Below, piece by piece: positions 61,425 to 64,000 of a stretch of DNA of 64,000 bases. Under the pieces are notes generated by a model, which was not told the DNA's origin, did no database searches, and worked only from the letters and a program-made list of their open reading frames with translations. Numbering within the stretch: position 1 is the stretch's first letter; each line of letters begins with the position of its first letter. Source of the stretch: Janthinobacterium sp. PAMC25594 (lineage in GTDB: Bacteria > Pseudomonadota > Gammaproteobacteria > Burkholderiales > Burkholderiaceae_D); the NCBI RefSeq assembly GCF_019443505.1, contig NZ_CP080377.1, positions 186,001-250,000 of the forward strand. The letters are read 5' to 3'. The translations under genes were made by a program, and so were the position numbers.

Positions 61425-63106
61425 ACCGCGCCCCATCGATGCAACGCACATTTTCCTGCCTGGCAGCCCTGACCTTGCTGGCGAGCGCCAGCAACAGCGT
61501 GCTGGCGGCCGGCGCCGACCTGGGCCAGGCAGTCAAGCAACCCACCAACTGGACGGCGATCACCATGTTCGCCGTCTTCGTCATCTTCACCCTGTTCGTC
61601 ACCAAATGGGCGGCCAAGAAGACCAAGTCGGCCTCCGATTTCTACACGGCCGGCGGCGGCATCACGGGCTTCCAGAATGGCCTGGCCATCGCGGGCGACT
61701 ATATGTCGGCGGCATCTTTCCTCGGCATTTCCGCCGCCGTCTTCCTCAACGGCTATGACGGCCTGATCTATGCCATCGGTTTTCTCGTCGGCTGGCCCAT
61801 CATCACCTTCCTGATGGCCGAGCGCTTGCGCAACCTGGGCCGCTACACCTTTGCCGATGTGGCCGCCTACCGCTTCAAGCAGGCGCCGATCCGCATTTTC
61901 TCGGCTTCCGGCACCCTCGTCGTGGTGGCCTTTTACCTGATCGCGCAGATGGTGGGCGCGGGCCAGCTGATCAAGCTGCTGTTCGGCCTGGAGTACTGGA
62001 TCGCCGTCGTCCTGGTTGGCACATTGATGATGATTTACGTGCTGTTTGGCGGCATGACGGCCACCACCTGGGTGCAGATCATCAAGGCCGTCATGCTGCT
62101 GGGCGGCGCCACCTTCATGGCCGTTGCCGTGCTGGCGCAATTTAACTTCAGCCCGGAAGCGCTGTTCGCCAAGTCGGTGGACGTGCACGCCGCCAAGGAA
62201 GCCATCATGGGCCCCGGTTCCTTCATCAAGGACCCGATCTCGGCCATCTCCTTCGGCATGGCGCTGATGTTCGGTACGGCCGGCTTGCCGCACATCCTGA
62301 TGCGTTTCTTCACGGTGCCGAGCGCCAAGGAAGCGCGCAAATCCGTGTTCTGGGCCACCACCTGGATCGCCTACTTCTACATCCTGACCTTCATCATCGG
62401 TTTTGGCGCCATCGTGCTGGTGAGCACCAATCCCGAGTTCAAGGATGCTGCCGGCAAGCTGCTGGGCGGTAACAACATGGCGGCCGTGCATCTGGCCAAG
62501 GCTGTGGGCGGCAATGTCTTCCTCGGCTTCATGTCGGCGGTCGCGTTTGCCACCATCCTGGCCGTCGTGGCCGGTTTGACCCTGTCGGGCGCGTCGGCCG
62601 TGTCGCACGATCTGTATGCCACCGTCATCAAGAAGGGCAAGGCCACGGGCGCGAACGAATTGAAAGTGTCGCGCGTGACCACCATCATCCTGGGCATCAT
62701 CGCCGTGGTGCTGGGCATCGCGTTTGAAAAGCAGAACATCGCTTTCATGGTCTCGCTGGCTTTCGCGATTGCCGCTTCTGCCAACTTCCCCGTGCTGTTC
62801 ATGTCGGTGCTGTGGAAAGACTGCACCACGCGGGGCGCCACCATCGGCGGCTTCCTGGGCTTGACCACGGCCGTCGCGCTGACGGTGGTGTCGAAGTCCG
62901 TGTGGGTCGACGTGCTCGGTCATCCGGCGGCGCTGTTCCCGTATGCCTCGCCGGCGCTGTTCTCGATGACGGCAGGCTTTGTCGGCATCTGGCTGTTCTC
63001 GGTGCTCGACAAGAGCCCCCGCGCACGCATCGACCGCGCCGGCTACGAAGCGCAGCAAATGCGTTCGGAGACAGGCATCGGCGCCTCCGGTGCCAGCGCG
63101 CATTGA
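61421..63106 (+). CDS. actP: Cation/acetate symporter ActP
   Basis: 561 residues, a sodium:solute symporter with about thirteen membrane helices after an N-terminal signal-like segment (1-29). [34 protein letters not shown] near helix 2 and [18 protein letters not shown] are ActP hallmarks. It imports acetate (and glycolate or propionate in relatives) with cations. It is translationally coupled to yjcH. A terminator follows 23 bp after the stop. Acetate taken up feeds the TCA cycle; no acs gene is in view. Confidence 0.95.
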   Translation: MNRAPSMQRTFSCLAALTLLASASNSVLAAGADLGQAVKQPTNWTAITMFAVFVIFTLFVTKWAAKKTKSASDFYTAGGGITGFQNGLAIAGDYMSAASFLGISAAVFLNGYDGLIYAIGFLVGWPIITFLMAERLRNLGRYTFADVAAYRFKQAPIRIFSASGTLVVVAFYLIAQMVGAGQLIKLLFGLEYWIAVVLVGTLMMIYVLFGGMTATTWVQIIKAVMLLGGATFMAVAVLAQFNFSPEALFAKSVDVHAAKEAIMGPGSFIKDPISAISFGMALMFGTAGLPHILMRFFTVPSAKEARKSVFWATTWIAYFYILTFIIGFGAIVLVSTNPEFKDAAGKLLGGNNMAAVHLAKAVGGNVFLGFMSAVAFATILAVVAGLTLSGASAVSHDLYATVIKKGKATGANELKVSRVTTIILGIIAVVLGIAFEKQNIAFMVSLAFAIAASANFPVLFMSVLWKDCTTRGATIGGFLGLTTAVALTVVSKSVWVDVLGHPAALFPYASPALFSMTAGFVGIWLFSVLDKSPRARIDRAGYEAQQMRSETGIGASGASAH

Positions 63107-63129
63107 TGGTGTAGTTAGTTACTGAAGGA

Positions 63130-63162
63130 AACAATGCCCGGCTTGCCGGGCATTGTTGTTTT
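63130..63162 (+). terminator. Intrinsic terminator after actP
   Basis: A perfect 12-bp stem (AACAATGCCCGG 63130-63141 with CCGGGCATTGTT 63146-63157), CTTG loop, then GTTTTT. The convergent nsrR gene ends ten bases further on. Confidence 0.88.
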
Positions 63163-63172
63163 TGGCGCGCGC

Positions 63173-63628
63173 TTACTTCGCCACGCGCAGCGGAATCACG
63201 CCCGCCGCCAGCGCCGGCGCGCCCGGCGTCGCTTCGAGTATCGATGTCAGGGTCACCGTGTCGAGCACGGCCAGGAAGGCGGCCGTGGCCTGGCCCAGCT
63301 TGGCTTTCAGCAGGCAATCGGGCGTCAGCGGGCAGGTATTGTTTTCCTTGTTAAAACATTCCGCCATGAAAAAATCGTTTTCCGTCTCGCGCACCACCGT
63401 GCCGATATTGATCTCGGCCGGGTCGCGCGCCAGACGCAGGCCGCCATTCCTCCCACGCACCGTTTCCACGATGCCTGACAGGCCCAGCTGGTGCACCACC
63501 TTCATCAGGTGATTCTTGGAAATCGCATGCAGGTCGGCGATGTCCTGGATGGTCACGAGCCGGTCGCGGTGCACGCCCAGATACATCAGGGTGCGCAGGG
63601 TGTAGTCGGTATAGGCAGTCAGTCGCAT
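63173..63628 (-). CDS. nsrR: NO-sensing Rrf2 family repressor NsrR
   Basis: 151 residues from the ATG at 63628 (MRLTAYTDYTLR); a GTG at 63637 is in frame. N-terminal winged helix (ISKNHLMKVVHQLGLSGIV, then RGRNGGLRLAR wing) and the cluster loop with Cys91, Cys99 and Cys105 (CFNKENNTCPLTPDC), which would bind an NO-sensitive Fe-S cluster. The spacing and the FFMAECFN motif favour NsrR over IscR. Likely targets are the hemerythrin-hmp operon and itself, since NsrR-like sites are found at both. Confidence 0.93.
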   Translation of the reverse strand: MRLTAYTDYTLRTLMYLGVHRDRLVTIQDIADLHAISKNHLMKVVHQLGLSGIVETVRGRNGGLRLARDPAEINIGTVVRETENDFFMAECFNKENNTCPLTPDCLLKAKLGQATAAFLAVLDTVTLTSILEATPGAPALAAGVIPLRVAK

Positions 63629-63637
63629 GGGGTTCAC

Positions 63638-63669
63638 TTATAAAGATGTGGATTACATCCTTGTTTCAA
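63638..63669 (-). promoter_or_regulatory. nsrR promoter region with NsrR-like inverted repeat
   Basis: GATGT-GGATT-ACATC (63645-63659), flanked by AAA and CTT, fits the NsrR half-site GATG. On the minus strand TTGAAA (63664-63669) could be the -35 and TTATAA near 63638-63645 the -10, so the repeat fills the promoter core. This suggests autorepression. Confidence 0.5.
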
Positions 63670-63972
63670 GCCGCCAGCATACAGGAGAGTGCCTGGCCAT
63701 CGCCACAGCCATGTGACTTGCGCCGTCACTTTTCAGCCTGGAAAGACAAATTTGGTTGCCTTTCGCTTAAATGCGTAGTAAATTTTCATATTGTTGCCCT
63801 GCTAAACAGCGCGCAAGCCCTTAATGGCCCTTTTGACGTGGATTTTATTGATGAAAATCAAGAGGATGGTGAGACAGTAAGGTAAATTTACTACAAAATG
63901 GATGATGGGCGTTTCCCGGGTCGGGAAGCGCGTACTACGCAATCTGTGCGGTGCCGCCGTGGCCGCCCCAGG
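63670..63972. other. AT-rich leader/intergenic region at the right edge
   Basis: No convincing gene. A 79-codon frame (63646-63885) has no ribosome site and unlike composition. Two elements stand out: an 11-bp inverted repeat, GTAGTAAATTT (63775-63785) with AAATTTACTAC (63884-63894), about 100 bp apart, and a hairpin at 63909-63931. The local base composition is much AT-richer than in neighbouring genes. Confidence 0.5.
63909..63931 (+). other. Hairpin in putative 5' leader
   Basis: A nine-bp stem (GCGTTTCCC with GGGAAGCGC, one G-U) and a five-base loop. No T run follows, so it is not a terminator; it may be an mRNA leader structure of the next gene. It does not match a riboswitch I know. 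Confidence 0.35.
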
Positions 63973-64000
63973 AAATGAATACCATGCAAATGAATGAAGT
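63973..64000 (+). CDS. Start of a gene cut by the right edge
   Basis: ATG at 63973 and again at 63982 open a frame reading MNTMQMNEV before the window ends. AGGA (63968-63971) is next to the first ATG and better placed for the second. Too short to identify. Confidence 0.35.

Noticed and set aside
61355..63103. 582-codon antisense frame over actP
   Set aside because: Same antisense effect; ActP is unambiguous.
63646..63885. 79-codon frame in the right-hand gap
   Set aside because: No ribosome site, overlaps the nsrR promoter and NsrR-like site, and its composition is not coding-like.

Overview
The window is chromosomal DNA from a high-GC Gram-negative bacterium. The evidence points to a betaproteobacterium of the Oxalobacteraceae, probably Janthinobacterium or a close relative (Duganella, Massilia). 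It carries trimeric porins that end in aromatic residues, a long methyl-accepting chemotaxis protein with a WEQF tail, monomeric isocitrate dehydrogenase, a yjcH-actP acetate uptake pair, NsrR/Hmp nitric-oxide defence and a 3-hydroxybenzoate/gentisate cluster. Assignment to genus is inference. I see no tRNA, rRNA, CRISPR array, insertion sequence or prophage. Coding density is high. Because GC is high, many antisense frames stay open for hundreds of codons; I left these out.

Layout. 1-2955 (minus): a small Tad/Flp pilus locus (Flp pilin, TadG-like, an exported protein, TadE-like cut by the left edge). 3547-5778: monomeric NADP isocitrate dehydrogenase with a strong bidirectional terminator. 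5872-11812 (minus): DUF411 metal-binding protein, a small exported protein, a PAS-GAF-GGDEF diguanylate cyclase, a sulfotransferase, APS kinase and a chemotaxis receptor. 12236-16623: a large unrecognised protein, an aromatic amino acid permease, a DUF1275 membrane protein and a thioesterase. 16759-18915: a GntR-SDR-racemase operon with a palindromic operator. 18912-23713: UPF0303, AlkB, an ArsR group divergent from the zinc-independent GTP cyclohydrolase folE2, and a class D beta-lactamase. 23788-30029: PBP1A, a photolyase-related protein, two exported unknowns, a monooxygenase-like protein and an acetyltransferase.

30078-37334 is a full catabolic unit: a LysR regulator divergent from 3-hydroxybenzoate 6-hydroxylase, gentisate dioxygenase, fumarylpyruvate hydrolase, an aromatic-acid transporter, maleylpyruvate isomerase and a porin. 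Together these would take up 3-hydroxybenzoate and convert it to fumarate and pyruvate. It is followed by an AraC regulator, a GH3 lipoprotein, a DUF885 peptidase-like protein, an EamA transporter and an HpaR-like MarR regulator. 44229-49189 holds a porin and a three-subunit membrane FAD/Fe-S/cytochrome c sugar (or polyol) dehydrogenase. Its promoter region has a 15-bp direct repeat and a perfect FNR/ANR box.

53035-59134 is the most unusual block: a tight six-gene operon with a complete RsbR-RsbS-RsbT stressosome module, an ATPase-SpoIIE phosphatase fusion and two hybrid histidine kinases, one of which carries a second RsbT-like ATPase domain. No sigma factor or RsbV/RsbW partner-switch protein is encoded nearby, so the output is probably phosphorelay-based. 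The right end (59291-63659) is an NO-response and acetate-uptake region: hemerythrin-hmp with an NsrR-like site overlapping the promoter, yjcH-actP, and nsrR with an NsrR-like site in its own promoter.

Several genes (16623, 38382, 43646, 45651) look best started at TTG codons behind strong Shine-Dalgarno sequences, so start sites taken from the longest open frame would be wrong there.
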